Counted from the first letter of the stretch, positions 1 to 8,361 are shown. The stretch: 37,661 nucleotides of DNA from Streptomyces sp. LS1784 (GCF_020103755.1 NZ_JAHSQD010000022.1:1-37661); one strand, 5' to 3'. The notes: generated by a model from the sequence alone, not told the origin. Program-made: numbers and translations.

Positions 1-95
1 GGCCACGCCCGCGCCGCCGGTCCGGCGTCCGTGACGCCGCCCGGGCGCTACACGCCGGCCCGGTCGGACGGGGCGCCGCCGTCCGACCGGCCGAC

Positions 96-301
96 GTCGA
101 GGGCGTGCGCAGGATGGACTCGACGCTCTGCCCGGCGTCCCCGAAGAGCATCGCGCTGTTCTCCCGGAAGATCAGCGGGTTCTGCACCCCCGCGTAGCCG
201 GAGGCCAGCGAGCGCTCGAACACGATCCCCTGCTCCGCCTCCCGGACCCGCAGCACCGGCATGCCCGCGATCGGGCTGGCGGAGTCGTCGGTGGTGGCCG
301 G
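96..301 (-). pseudogene. 3' remnant of NAD(P) transhydrogenase subunit beta (pntB)
   Basis: Translated on the minus strand, this segment gives a run with SPIAGMPVL, then [12 protein letters not shown], then [15 protein letters not shown] recognise this as the C-terminal NADP-binding end of PntB, the membrane subunit of proton-translocating pyridine nucleotide transhydrogenase. Only about 65 to 70 residues are present. The 5' part is absent: at about position 301 homology stops abruptly and an unrelated small gene begins on the other strand. No in-frame stop is seen before the left window edge, although a TAG lies nearby in another frame, so the 3' end is also damaged or frameshifted. It cannot make a functional subunit because the membrane domain is missing. 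The family call rests on remembered PntB C-terminal sequence, not a search. Confidence 0.75.
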
Positions 302-346
302 AGCTGACGTCTGATCACTCAGGCCCTTTATCGAGCAATTGTTCCC

Positions 347-636
347 ATGACTGTCGACGTGCCGTTCTCCCGACCCGCGCACTCCGCGCCGGTGCCCGGT
401 GACGCCGAGCGGGCATCCCGTGAGCTGATGACGCTGCCCGGCTACTCCCGGGACGTACGGCGCTGGCGCCTGGTCGAGATCCGCCAGGGCGGCCGGTGGC
501 GCCTGGGACTGCTCACCGTCTGGCCCGCCCGTCGGGCAGCACGGTCCGGGTGGTCCACGTGCGCTGGGCGGCCGGCACGGACGCGTGGGCAGGTGCGGGA
601 GCCCCGTATCCTGCTATACACACCATGTATACATGA
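347..636 (+). pseudogene. Frameshifted small hypothetical gene
   Basis: An ATG at 347 opens a frame whose first ~60 residues look like real high-GC coding sequence ([20 protein letters not shown], then [11 protein letters not shown]). After about position 523 this frame turns into arginine- and proline-rich shadow sequence. The neighbouring frame from about 529 carries a plausible continuation ([17 protein letters not shown]) that runs into the palindromic operator at 614-645 and stops at 636. This suggests a -1-type frameshift in a short actinobacterial protein of unknown function and loss of its true 3' end. I do not recognise a family. A genuinely shorter protein, or no gene at all, remains possible. 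Confidence 0.35.
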
Positions 637-645
637 TGTGTATAG
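614..645. promoter_or_regulatory. Large palindromic operator overlapping the padR promoter
   Basis: Two 16-base arms meet at 629/630. The left arm is CTATACACACCATGTA; its mirror on the right differs at one pair only (15 of 16 paired). The centre contains ATGTATACAT, close to the ATGT-spacer-ACAT pattern known for PadR operators. The right arm contains TATAGT (641-646), a good -10 hexamer, which would place the transcription start at or next to the ATG at 655, giving a leaderless or nearly leaderless mRNA. Binding here would occlude RNA polymerase, so autorepression by the adjacent PadR protein is the simplest reading. The binding itself is inferred. Confidence 0.8.
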
Positions 646-654
646 TTTCCGATC

Positions 655-1188
655 ATGTCACTCGGACAGATGCTCCTCGGGCTGCTGGAAGCCCAGCCCC
701 GCCACGGATACGACATCAAACGCCTCTACGACGAGCACTTCGGACGCGACCGCGCCCTGCACTACGGGCAGGTGTACGCCACACTTTCCCGGCTGCTGAA
801 ACACGGCCTGGTCGTCGTGGAGGGCGTCGAGGCCGGCGGCGGCCCGGACCGCAAGCGGTACGCGATCACCGACGCGGGCGTCACCGACCTCGCCGACTGG
901 CTCACCCAGCCCGAGGACCCGCAGCCGTACCTGCAGAGCACGCTCTACCACAAGGTCGTGCTCGCCATCCTGACCGGCCGCTCGGCCGCCGACGTCCTGG
1001 ACGCCCAGCGGGCCGAACACCTGCGGACGATGCGCGAACTGACCCGCCGCAAGCTCACCGGCGATCTCGGCGACGAGCTGATCTGCGACCACGCGCTGTT
1101 CCACCTGGAGGCCGACCTGCGCTGGCTGGAACTGACCGCCGCCCGCCTCGACGACCTCACCGCCCGCCTGACGGAGACCCCGCGTTGA
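655..1188 (+). CDS. PadR-family transcriptional regulator
   Basis: A 177-residue protein with the PadR architecture. Residues ~3-75 form a winged helix (MLLGLLEAQPRHGYDIKRLY, then HYGQVYATLSRLLKHGLV, and the wing PDRKRYAITDAG). A C-terminal helical dimerisation region follows from ~97 (LYHKVVLAILTGRSA). PadR proteins are ligand-responsive repressors, often of drug exporters. The ATG lies 9 bases after the palindrome at 614-645 and has no Shine-Dalgarno sequence, consistent with a leaderless transcript. The stop codon overlaps the TTG start of the ABC ATPase by four bases (TTGA), so the two are almost certainly co-translated and the regulator controls its own exporter operon. The ligand cannot be read from the sequence. 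Confidence 0.93.
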   Translation: MSLGQMLLGLLEAQPRHGYDIKRLYDEHFGRDRALHYGQVYATLSRLLKHGLVVVEGVEAGGGPDRKRYAITDAGVTDLADWLTQPEDPQPYLQSTLYHKVVLAILTGRSAADVLDAQRAEHLRTMRELTRRKLTGDLGDELICDHALFHLEADLRWLELTAARLDDLTARLTETPR

Positions 1189-1871
1189 CCACCGCCGAAC
1201 CCCTGCTCCACGCCCGGGACCTGCACAAGTCCTTCGGCCTCACCCCGGCCCTCGACGGCGCCTCCCTCACCGTCGCCGCCGGCGAACTCGTCGCCGTGAT
1301 GGGCCCGTCCGGCTCGGGGAAGTCCACCCTGCTGCACTGCCTCGCCGGCATCACCCGCCCCGACCGCGGCACCATCAGCTACCAGGGCCGCGACCTCACC
1401 ACCTGCTCCGACGCCGAACTGAGCGCGCTGCGGCGAGGCGAGTTCGGCTTCCTGTTCCAGTTCGGCCAGCTCGTGCCCGAACTCACCTGCCTGGAGAACG
1501 TCGCGCTGCCGCTGCGCCTGAACGGCGTGCGCCGCAAGGCCGCCGAGGCCCGGGCCGGCGAATGGCTGGACCGGCTGGAGGTGGCGGACGTCGCCACCAA
1601 GCGCCCCGGCGAGGTCTCCGGCGGCCAGGGCCAGCGCGTGGGAGCCGCCCGCGCCCTGATCACCGGACCCAAGGCGGTGTTCGCGGACGAGCCGACCGGC
1701 GCCCTCGACTCCCTCAACGGCGAACGCGTCATGAAGCTGCTGACCCTCGCCGCGCGGGAGAGCGGCGCGGCCGTCGTCCTCGTCACCCACGAGGTACGGG
1801 TCGCCGCCTACGCCGACCGCGAGGTCGTCGTCCGCGACGGCCGCACCCGCGACCTGGCCCCCGCCCGATGA
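1185..1871 (+). CDS. ABC transporter ATP-binding protein (MacB/LolD type)
   Basis: 228 residues from a TTG start, chosen because it overlaps the padR stop and the protein then begins right before the ABC domain. The frame stays open further upstream, but there it is only a shadow of padR. Motifs: Walker A GPSGSGKST at 40-48, Q-loop Q92, signature VSGGQGQR at 144-151, Walker B ending in FADEP with D168 and E169, D-loop after TGALD, and H-loop H202. All residues needed for ATP hydrolysis are present. The short FTSE-like ATPase followed by an FtsX-type permease is the MacB/LolD arrangement, in which the ATPase drives mechanotransmission or export rather than solute import. It overlaps the permease gene by four bases (ATGA). 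The substrate is unknown; export of a lipid, peptide or drug sensed by the PadR partner is plausible. Confidence 0.95.
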   Translation: MTTAEPLLHARDLHKSFGLTPALDGASLTVAAGELVAVMGPSGSGKSTLLHCLAGITRPDRGTISYQGRDLTTCSDAELSALRRGEFGFLFQFGQLVPELTCLENVALPLRLNGVRRKAAEARAGEWLDRLEVADVATKRPGEVSGGQGQRVGAARALITGPKAVFADEPTGALDSLNGERVMKLLTLAARESGAAVVLVTHEVRVAAYADREVVVRDGRTRDLAPAR

Positions 1872-4258
1872 GCGCCGCCGACCCGAAAGTCCGCTCACCG
1901 TTCCTGGACCAGCTCGGCCTCGGCGCCCGACTGGCCGTCACCAGCGGACGGGACGGCTGGGGCCGACTGCTACTCACCGCCTTCGGCGTCGGCCTGGGGG
2001 TGGCCCTGCTGCTCTTCACCGCCTCCTTCCCCGGCATCGTGCACCACCGTGACCAGCGCCTGTACACGCAGAACGACACCTTCAGGGACGAGGATCTGCC
2101 GGCCCCCGGCGAAAGGACGGTCCTCGTCGCCGTCGCCGCCACCACCTTCCGCGGCACGCCCGTGCGCGGCCGGATCGTGCAGCCCGAGGGCCGGCACGCC
2201 GCGCTCCCCCCAGGAGTGTCCGCCTACCCGGCGCCCGGCGAGATGGTCGTCTCCCCGGCCCTGGCCGACCTGCTCGCCGATCCCGCCAACCAACTGCTGC
2301 GCGACCGCCTTCCCTACCCCGTGGCCGGCACCATCGGTGCGGCCGGGCTGCTCGGGCCCGGCCAGGCCTCCTACGTGCTCGGCGGCGACCACCTCTCGGT
2401 GGACACCGGCGCCATCCGCATCACCGAGTTCGGCCACTTCTCACCGCCCAAACCCATGGACCCCAAGCTGATCCTGCTCAACGCCGTCGGCCTGACGGTG
2501 ATGCTGGCCCCGGTCGGGGTCTTCCTCGCCGCCGCCGCGCGCTTCGGCGGCGAACGGCGCGACCGCCGGCTCGCCGCACTGCGCCTGGGCGGCGCGGACC
2601 GCCGGATGACCGCCCGCCTCGCCGCGGGGGAGTCCCTGGTGGGGGCGATACTGGGCCTGGCCGCGGGCACGGCGCTCTTCCTGCTCGGCCGCCGACTGAT
2701 CGGACACATCCGACTCGCCGGATTCAGCTTCTACCCCGAGGACGTCGCACCACAGCCCGCCATCGCCGCCGCGATCGCCGTGGTCGTGCCGCTCATGGGC
2801 GTCGGCGTCACCCTACTCGCGATGCGCCGGGTGGTCGTCGACCCGCTCGGCGTGGTCCGCCGCTCCGGCCCCGGACAGCGCCGGATCGGCTGGCGGCTGA
2901 TGCTGCCGTTGGCCGGCCTTGCCCTGACGGTGTTCGCCCTCGTACTGCCCGCCCAGGGCGTACCCGGCGCACTGCCACGCACCGCCGTCCTCAACTCGGT
3001 ACAGGACACCCGCGGTTCGCTCATCGTGGCGGTCGGCGTGCTGCTGATGCTGATCGGCGTCTGCACCCTCCTGCCGTGGCTCGTGGAGGCCGTCACCCGG
3101 CGCGCCGCCGGCGGCGGCCTGTCCTGGCAACTGGCCATCCGCCGCCTCCAGTCGGGCCCGGGACCGGCCGCCGCGGCGGTCAGCGGCGTGGTGGTGGCCA
3201 TCGCCGGAGCGATCGCCCTGCAGACGCTCTTCCTCGGCATCGGGGCACGCTACGAGGACCTCCCCCGGCCCTCGCCCGCCGCCGGCCCGTACCAGCAGTC
3301 GGTGTCCTTCCCCGGCGGCGCGCCCCAGGCCGACGCCCTCGCCGACCGCCTGGCGCACACCGCCGGGGTGAAGGCCACCGCTGCGTACACCGAGTTCTCC
3401 CTGGAGAGCCCGACGGCCAAGCCCTGGCAGCTGCCCACGGCGCGGATCGCGCCCTGCACGGTGCTGCGCACCTTCGCGGCCCTGCCCGACTGCAAGGACG
3501 GCGACACGTTCGCCGTCCAGGGCCCGGACCGGCGGCCGGACGCCGACCCGCTCCGGCCCGGAACGCCCGTCCACGCCGCCGGCTTCCGGGGCGCGGGCGA
3601 GCCGGCGTCCTTCCCGCTGCCCGCGGTGACGGCCACCGTCCCGGCCATCCAGGGCGCGGACCCGAGCGGGCGGATCGGCGCCGGCCTGCTGCTCCTCACC
3701 CCCGCCGCCGTCCCGGCCGACGCGCTGCGCGGACAGCCGGCGACCGTCCAGGTGTCGCTCGCCGACGCTCTGGCGGACCCGAAGGAGCACCTGACCACCG
3801 CCGTGATGGCGATCGACCCGCAGGCCCGCACCGAATTCCCGCTTGAGGGCACGCTCGACCCCACCTACCTCGCGGTCAAGCGCCTGCTGACGGCGGGATC
3901 GACGATCACCCTGCTGCTGGTGTCCCTCAGCCTGCTGGTCGGCCAGCTGGAACGCTTCCGGGAACAGCGCCGCGTGCTCGGCGTGCTGAACGCCGTCGGC
4001 ACCCGCCGGCGCGTCCTGGGCCTGTCGGTGCTGTGGCAGACGCTGGTCCCGATGGCCCTGGGCCTGGTGCTGGCGGCCGTCGCGGGCCTGCTGATGGGGG
4101 CGGTGCTGCAGTACTCGGCGGGCGTCTCGGCGGACGTCGACTGGGGCACGATGCTGGCCATGTCGGCGATCGCGGCGGGCGCGGTGCTCCTCACCACCGC
4201 CCTCGGGCTGCCGCAGCTCCTGCGGCTGATGCGCCCCAGCGCCCTGCGGTACGAGTAG
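1868..4258 (+). CDS. FtsX-like ABC transporter permease
   Basis: 796 residues from the ATG that overlaps the ATPase stop. A first membrane segment lies near residues 33-55 (LLLTAFGVGLGVALLLFTAS), followed by an extracytoplasmic stretch to ~198. The first FtsX-type domain starts near 200 and carries RRDRRLAALRLGGA, the coupling-loop motif contacting the ATPase, with membrane segments to ~330. Further helices lie near 345-420. A second extracytoplasmic region of ~230 residues follows, then a second FtsX domain at ~677-790 (EQRRVLGVLNAVGTRRRVLG). This duplicated layout is typical of actinobacterial FtsX permeases that carry both halves on one chain. With the ATPase it should form a homodimer-ATPase exporter at the cell membrane. 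It is the last gene of the operon, followed by a strong hairpin at 4359-4392. Confidence 0.93.
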   Translation: MSAADPKVRSPFLDQLGLGARLAVTSGRDGWGRLLLTAFGVGLGVALLLFTASFPGIVHHRDQRLYTQNDTFRDEDLPAPGERTVLVAVAATTFRGTPVRGRIVQPEGRHAALPPGVSAYPAPGEMVVSPALADLLADPANQLLRDRLPYPVAGTIGAAGLLGPGQASYVLGGDHLSVDTGAIRITEFGHFSPPKPMDPKLILLNAVGLTVMLAPVGVFLAAAARFGGERRDRRLAALRLGGADRRMTARLAAGESLVGAILGLAAGTALFLLGRRLIGHIRLAGFSFYPEDVAPQPAIAAAIAVVVPLMGVGVTLLAMRRVVVDPLGVVRRSGPGQRRIGWRLMLPLAGLALTVFALVLPAQGVPGALPRTAVLNSVQDTRGSLIVAVGVLLMLIGVCTLLPWLVEAVTRRAAGGGLSWQLAIRRLQSGPGPAAAAVSGVVVAIAGAIALQTLFLGIGARYEDLPRPSPAAGPYQQSVSFPGGAPQADALADRLAHTAGVKATAAYTEFSLESPTAKPWQLPTARIAPCTVLRTFAALPDCKDGDTFAVQGPDRRPDADPLRPGTPVHAAGFRGAGEPASFPLPAVTATVPAIQGADPSGRIGAGLLLLTPAAVPADALRGQPATVQVSLADALADPKEHLTTAVMAIDPQARTEFPLEGTLDPTYLAVKRLLTAGSTITLLLVSLSLLVGQLERFREQRRVLGVLNAVGTRRRVLGLSVLWQTLVPMALGLVLAAVAGLLMGAVLQYSAGVSADVDWGTMLAMSAIAAGAVLLTTALGLPQLLRLMRPSALRYE

Positions 4259-4358
4259 CGGCGGCCGCACGCAAGCGCGCCGTCCACCGGAGGACGGGCA
4301 CGATCACCGCCGTGAACGGGACGGTGACCGCGAGGCGTTCCTCCAAAAGCTCCCGGTA

Positions 4359-4392
4359 GCGGCCGGCACCGCCACGGCGCGGTGCCGGCCGC
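4359..4392. terminator. Strong hairpin, probable bidirectional terminator
   Basis: A perfect 14-bp stem: the left arm GCGGCCGGCACCGC at 4359-4372 pairs with 4379-4392 around a six-base loop. It sits about 100 bases after the permease stop and immediately before the 3' end of a convergent minus-strand relic. There is no T-tract, as is usual for streptomycete terminators. Confidence 0.7.
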
Positions 4393-4401
4393 CCGCCGGG
4401 G

Positions 4402-4900
4402 TCACCGGGGCCGATAGGCGTCGATGACGCTCTGGTCGAGGGTGTTGCCGTCGACGTCGGTCAGCTCCGCGCGCAGGAAGACCCCGGTACCCGCCGCAGG
4501 CTTCCGGACCGTCACGGCGCCGGCGCCGACCGGCAGCCGGGTCCACGAGACTCCGTCGTCGGTGGACATCGAGACCGCCAGCGAACGGACGCGGCCGTCC
4601 GCGGCGGCGCCCTGCACGGTGACCGGAACCCGGGCACTGGGTGCCGACCAGCACGCCGTCGCGGTACAGCGAGGTGTAAGCCGTGTCGAACGACGGCGCC
4701 GACGGCACGTGGCCGTCGCCGTCGGCGGCCAGCGGGATGTTCGCCGTGATTCGGTCGCCGTCGCGTTCGACGCCGCGACGATCGGTGAGCGCGGGGCCGA
4801 AGACCGCGTTGTCGAAGGTCTGCGTGATCGTGGCCCCGGCCCGTACGGCGATGTCCCTCGCGACGTAGTAGTTCGGTTGCGCGCCCGCGACACCGGGGAC
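4402..4900 (-). pseudogene. C-terminal remnant of an S8 (subtilisin-like) serine peptidase
   Basis: Minus-strand translation gives a beta-rich C-terminal region like those of large secreted streptomycete S8 peptidases. One frame reads QPNYYVARDIAVRAG, then TITQTFDNAVFGPAL, then FDTAYTSLYRDGVLVG. At about position 4638 the reading must shift by one base to continue as VPVTVQGAAADGRVRSLAV, then STDDGVSWTRLPV, and end ...LTDVDGNTLDQSVIDAY before a stop at 4402-4404. Upstream of ~4890 the frame meets a stop, and no signal peptide, propeptide or catalytic Asp/His/Ser region is present. It is therefore a frameshifted, 5'-deleted relic. Assignment to S8 peptidases is by resemblance of the terminal VDQTVI-AY type ending and is moderately sure. 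Confidence 0.6.
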
Positions 4901-5039
4901 CGTTCAGCTGACCTCCGCCGGCAACCGCGTCGCCGGCACCGGCAGCCGCACACCGCCCGTTGGCCGACAGCGGCCTGACGTTCTCCAGACGCTCCTGAGC
5001 CCGGCTGCGCATCTATGCTGACGGCATTTACGACTTTCT

Positions 5040-5515
5040 ATTGTGGACGATAGGCGGCGCTCCCCCACTGCCGTCCGGATCTCGACCCTGCGCTGCTCCC
5101 CGTCAGCCGGTCTGCCAGCCACATCCAGGGCTTCCAACTGCCCGCGCTGCTCCTCACTGAGCTTCTCCCTGCGTGCCCGGGTGTTGTCGAGCCACATGCC
5201 GAGGGACACCGTGTCCTCCTTGTGCGAGCGCGGCACACGGACGTGCCCTTCGCGCTCGACGAAGGCGGCGAGCGCGGCCAGGCTTTGATGGAACCGATCC
5301 GCCCGCCGCCCTCGGCTCGGCCGCCGCCGCTGCCCGCGCGGCCACCGGCTTGGGGGGCTTCCTCGATCCCGATCGCGAGCAATAGGTTCGCTGCTCCTCG
5401 GCCAGTTCGGGTCGTGTGGTCCGCTGCGCCCGCACCCAGCGGCCGAGCTGCTCGCTCTCGAAGACCGTGTCGGCCGGTAGCTGGGCCCAGTCGACCCGGC
5501 CGTCCGACTCGAGTC
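5040..5515 (-). pseudogene. Frameshifted helicase-associated (HA) domain protein remnant
   Basis: The minus strand carries at least two helicase-associated repeats spread over three frames. The most upstream part reads WAQLPADTVFESEQLGRWV, then RAQRTTRPELAEEQR. A shift near 5400 gives LLLAIGIEEAP. A second shift near 5295 gives FHQSLAALAAFVEREGHV, then VPRSHKEDTVSLGMWLDN, then TRARREKLSEEQRGQLEAL. The motif GHVRVPRSH...LGMWLDNTRARR is the HA repeat found at the C-terminus of streptomycete DEAD/DEAH helicases, where it is thought to bind nucleic acid. No helicase core is present and the frame is broken twice, so this is a dead 3' remnant. Two rearranged neighbours in a row mark 4.4-6.5 kb as a decaying stretch. 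Confidence 0.7.
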
Positions 5516-5788
5516 ACCACTGCCGCGTGACACTACAGGCGCGCTGCCAGGTGATGGGCAATGCGGGCGCCCACCGGGGGGCGGCTCGCCGTGGTCCTTT
5601 GAGGGCGGCTCGGCAGGCCGCTGGGCGTGCCGTCCCGGCGGCACGGGCCGGGTGCGCCAGCATTGCCGGGACAGGTCCGACGGCGGGCCCGCCGCCGTCC
5701 GGTCCGCTGTCATCCGCTCGCGGACCGGAGCGCCCGCAGGTCACGTCCCGTGTGGCGGCCGATCCCTGAAGATCCGGAGTTCCCACTG

Positions 5789-6154
5789 ATGGTGACCGTG
5801 TTTCGCATCGTCGCGCCCCCCACCGGTATCGAGGTCACGGGCGACGGAAGCAGTCCCACCGACGAGGAGATGGCGCAGGAGAAGGGAGCCCGGCAGGCCT
5901 TCCTGGATGCCGTTTCGCCCTATCTCGCTGCTCTGCCGGTGCAGCCGCCCCACCGTTCGGGCAACGTCTCGAAGGTGGAACTGCTCGGCGGGGATGTGTG
6001 GTCCCAGCTGAACCAGTACCTGCTGCTGGTCACCGTCGACATCGGCGACCCGCGGATCGACTTCGACTCCTTCATGCCGCCCGGCACCACCGTCACCCGC
6101 GTGGCCGGCGACCTCGTCCCGCTGTCCCAGTGGCCGGACGGCGACCAGGTCTGA
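5789..6154 (+). CDS. Hypothetical protein, 121 aa
   Basis: I do not recognise this family. It is a soluble-looking protein starting MVTVFRIVAPPTGIEV, with no signal peptide or membrane segment, an acidic stretch (SPTDEEMAQEKGARQ) and a C-terminal half of beta-like character (QYLLLVTVDIGDPRIDFD). The frame is open far upstream, but that part has the composition of non-coding shadow, and the ATG at 5789 (or the GTG just after it) gives a natural N-terminus. The ribosome-binding site is weak (CCGGAG). A decayed gene follows 33 bases downstream on the same strand, suggesting that this was once the first gene of a two-gene unit. Codon use is normal for the window. Confidence 0.6.
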   Translation: MVTVFRIVAPPTGIEVTGDGSSPTDEEMAQEKGARQAFLDAVSPYLAALPVQPPHRSGNVSKVELLGGDVWSQLNQYLLLVTVDIGDPRIDFDSFMPPGTTVTRVAGDLVPLSQWPDGDQV

Positions 6155-6187
6155 CCGGCACGCCGGCCCCCAGGTCGGCGGAGACGC

Positions 6188-6510
6188 ATGGGCGCCGTCG
6201 GCGAGCAGTTCCTTGAGCGCCTGGCCGAGACCGTCCACGCCCTGGACCCGGACAACCGGGACCTGCCGATTGACCGCCCGTGGGGGAGGAACAGGACTTG
6301 CACGGCTCTTGCCCGCCGCAGCCTGGTACCAGGTCGCCGCCCGCAACCCCTTCGGCTTCACCTACACCCCGCTGTTCCTGGCCGCCGTCGAAGCCTCCGA
6401 GGGCTTCACCCTGGACGCCTCCTGAACCTGCCCCACCGCGACCTGGCCGACGACGTCACCGCCCGGCTCGACCACGGCGCCCCCGGCCCCGTCCGGACAT
6501 GCGGAACCAC
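6188..6510 (+). pseudogene. Multiply frameshifted hypothetical gene
   Basis: A coherent protein can be followed only by changing frame three times. It starts at the ATG at 6188 (EQFLERLAETVHALDPDNRD), moves near 6280 to GEEQDL, then near 6298 to LARLLPAAAWYQVAARNPFG, then FTYTPLFLAAVEASEGFTLD. It meets a TGA at 6423, while the adjacent frame continues LNLPHRDLADDVTARLD. The pieces join without gaps at the protein level, as expected for a gene that acquired single-base indels. I do not recognise the family. It directly follows the intact gene at 5789-6154 on the same strand. Confidence 0.55.
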
Positions 6511-7027
6511 AGGCCTGGGCGACCGAGTCTCTTCCGGAGGGCGGGAGTTCGAGTTCGACGTCGTTGAGGGGCCGGGACCGGGGGTGGCCAGGGCGGTCGG
6601 CATCCTGCGGTAACAGCCCCGGAAGCCCGCCGACCTCCTCCGCCACCGCCTGGTCGTCAGAAAAGACCGCACCGGCCGGTGGTCTGTCAAACCGCAGAGC
6701 AGAGGCCGACGGACGGGTCGCCCCCACCGGTCGCCGGACGGCTGGGGGAGCCGGGGGACGAAGCCGGGGCCGAGTGGCGCACCGAGAACAGCACCCCCGG
6801 CCCACAGCATCCGGACGTCCCTCCGGACCGGACCCTCCGGGAAATCCGGGCAACGCGGACGACACCTCTTCCCCGGCGACAGCCACGGAGAAGAAGGCGC
6901 GTGACAGCCGTCAGGCCAGGCCGACGACGGTGACGGTGTGGGGCACCCTGGGCGTGATCGCGCCGGCGGGCCGCCGGCGCGAAGCCCTCGCCCGCGGTCG
7001 GCCCGCCCCGCTGACGTGCCCGGACAC
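6511..7027. other. No gene recognised
   Basis: About 500 bases between the decayed gene and the short-chain dehydrogenase. Long open frames exist on both strands, but all have arginine/proline-rich shadow composition and none shows a recognisable motif, start context or ribosome-binding site. It may hold further unrecognisable gene debris. Confidence 0.5.
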
Positions 7028-7049
7028 GCTGGAGTCGTCGTACTCCAGC
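7028..7049. repeat. Perfect hairpin upstream of the dehydrogenase gene
   Basis: An inverted repeat with 8-base arms (GCTGGAGT and its complement) around the loop CGTCGT, centred ~155 bases before the start of the gene at 7195. A possible TTGACG -35 element lies just downstream at 7072-7077. It could be a terminator of the preceding decayed transcription unit or an operator for the dehydrogenase; the sequence does not decide. Confidence 0.5.
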
Positions 7050-7194
7050 CTTGGATCGTCAGATCGTGACGTTGACGGCTGGAACCAGAGCCCTTACCGC
7101 CCCTGCACTCGTGCACAGGGACGGTGGCATGGCTGGTGCACCCGGCGTGGGTGTCCCGAGAGCCGCTTCGCCAACACGGGAAGGAAGAAGACCC

Positions 7195-7980
7195 ATGACC
7201 TCAGTGGGCAGCAGCCGCTTCGCGGGCAAGGTCGCGGTGGTGACCGGAGGCAGCGGAGGGATCGGCGCGGCGGTCGCCGCGCGGCTGGCCGCGGAAGGGG
7301 CGGCGGTCGTCATCGGCTACCGCGGCAACCGGCAGGCGGCGGACGAGCTGGCCGCCATGCTCGCGGCCGACGGCGGCAGGGCACTCGCCATGCGCGCGGA
7401 CGTTGCCGATCCCGAGCAGACCAAGGCCCTGATCGAGCGGGCCGTGTCCGAGTTCGGCCGGCTCGACGCGCTGGCCTCGTGCGCCGGCATCGAGCACTTC
7501 GACGCCCTGGAGAACATCACCCCGGCCGACTTCGACCGCGTCTTCACCGTGAACACCCGTGGCCAGCTGTTCGCCGTCCAGCACGCCGCCGCCCACATGT
7601 GCAAGGGCGGGCGGATCGTGCTCACCTCATCGGTGAGCGCCTCCCGCGCGGTGTTCGGCCACACCCTGTACGCCTCGTCCAAGGCAGCCGTGGAATCCAT
7701 GGTCCTCAACCTGTCCGCGGAACTCGGTCGGCGAGGCATCACCATCAACGCCATCGCCCCCGGCGGCACCGACACCGACATGGCTGCCGAGCACGCCGCC
7801 AGCTACCAACACCCCCAGCTCAGGGACTCGATGCCACTCTCCCAATGGCTGTCGGTCCACGGCGCGCTCGGGCGCCTGGCCCAACCCGAGGAGATCGCCG
7901 CGGGCTACGCCTTCCTGGCCTCCGACGACGCCGCCTACATGACCGGCCGCACGCTGCCCATGGACGGCGGCTTCTTCTAG
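7195..7980 (+). CDS. Short-chain dehydrogenase/reductase (SDR, FabG-like)
   Basis: 261 residues, starting at an ATG preceded by a strong GGAAGGAAGAAG ribosome-binding sequence; the open frame extends further upstream but without a site. Classical SDR motifs: cofactor loop TGGSGGIG at 17-24, acidic/polar beta-4 region with SCAGIE at 95-100 (the usual NNAG is replaced by SCAG), N120, and catalytic S146, Y159 and K163 (YASSK). PGGTDTDM after beta-6 completes the cofactor site. An arginine-rich beta-2 end (YRGNRQ) suggests NADP(H) preference. It resembles 3-oxoacyl-ACP / tetrahydroxynaphthalene-type reductases; the substrate cannot be predicted. It stands alone and converges with the small membrane gene 33 bases beyond its stop. 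Confidence 0.93.
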   Translation: MTSVGSSRFAGKVAVVTGGSGGIGAAVAARLAAEGAAVVIGYRGNRQAADELAAMLAADGGRALAMRADVADPEQTKALIERAVSEFGRLDALASCAGIEHFDALENITPADFDRVFTVNTRGQLFAVQHAAAHMCKGGRIVLTSSVSASRAVFGHTLYASSKAAVESMVLNLSAELGRRGITINAIAPGGTDTDMAAEHAASYQHPQLRDSMPLSQWLSVHGALGRLAQPEEIAAGYAFLASDDAAYMTGRTLPMDGGFF

Positions 7981-8013
7981 TCGCTTGGCGGGGCCACCGC
8001 GCTTCTGGGCGCG

Positions 8014-8361
8014 TCAGCGCCGCTGGCGTCCGTGCCGGCGGCGCGCGAAGCCTTCCCGCAGACGGTTCACACCGATCAGGATGGGGCGGAGAAACGGAAC
8101 GGCTGCCACCAGCAGGCACTGGGCGGTCGCCGCGATCGGCAGCTGCAGGAGAGACAGCCCGGAGGCACACGCCAAGGGCAGCACCAAGGACGCCACTGAC
8201 GCGGCGCAGATGATCAGCTTCAGCCTGAGTGTGACCCCGCCACCCCCCTTGTTCGCCGCCCACAGCTTGATTCCGATGGCGAAAAAGGCGAGGACCAGTG
8301 CCACCACCTCCACGGTGGTCAGGACAACGGCAACGAGAACGTCGATCACCCACTGCGGCAT
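8014..8361 (-). CDS. Small membrane protein, 115 aa
   Basis: Starts at the ATG (8361-8359) preceded by GAGG with a suitable spacing; the frame continues upstream but only as shadow sequence. The protein begins MPQWVIDVLVAVVLTTVEVV and has three hydrophobic segments, at about 4-30, 46-70 and 73-95. A basic C-terminal tail (RLREGFARRRHGRQRR) should lie in the cytoplasm. I do not recognise a named family. Its upstream region carries the palindrome TGAGTA-N4-TACTCA 35 bases before the start, probably part of its promoter or an operator. It converges with the dehydrogenase gene. No neighbour suggests a job. Confidence 0.75.
   Translation of the reverse strand: MPQWVIDVLVAVVLTTVEVVALVLAFFAIGIKLWAANKGGGGVTLRLKLIICAASVASLVLPLACASGLSLLQLPIAATAQCLLVAAVPFLRPILIGVNRLREGFARRRHGRQRR

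Noticed and set aside
585-1184. Long N-terminal extension of the ABC ATPase frame upstream of 1185
   Set aside because: The extension is arginine/proline-rich and fully overlaps padR in another frame; the TTG overlapping the padR stop is the natural start.
5690-5720. GC-rich hairpin (GACGGCGG arms) as a terminator
   Set aside because: Arms are simple GC repeats common by chance, and no intact gene ends nearby.
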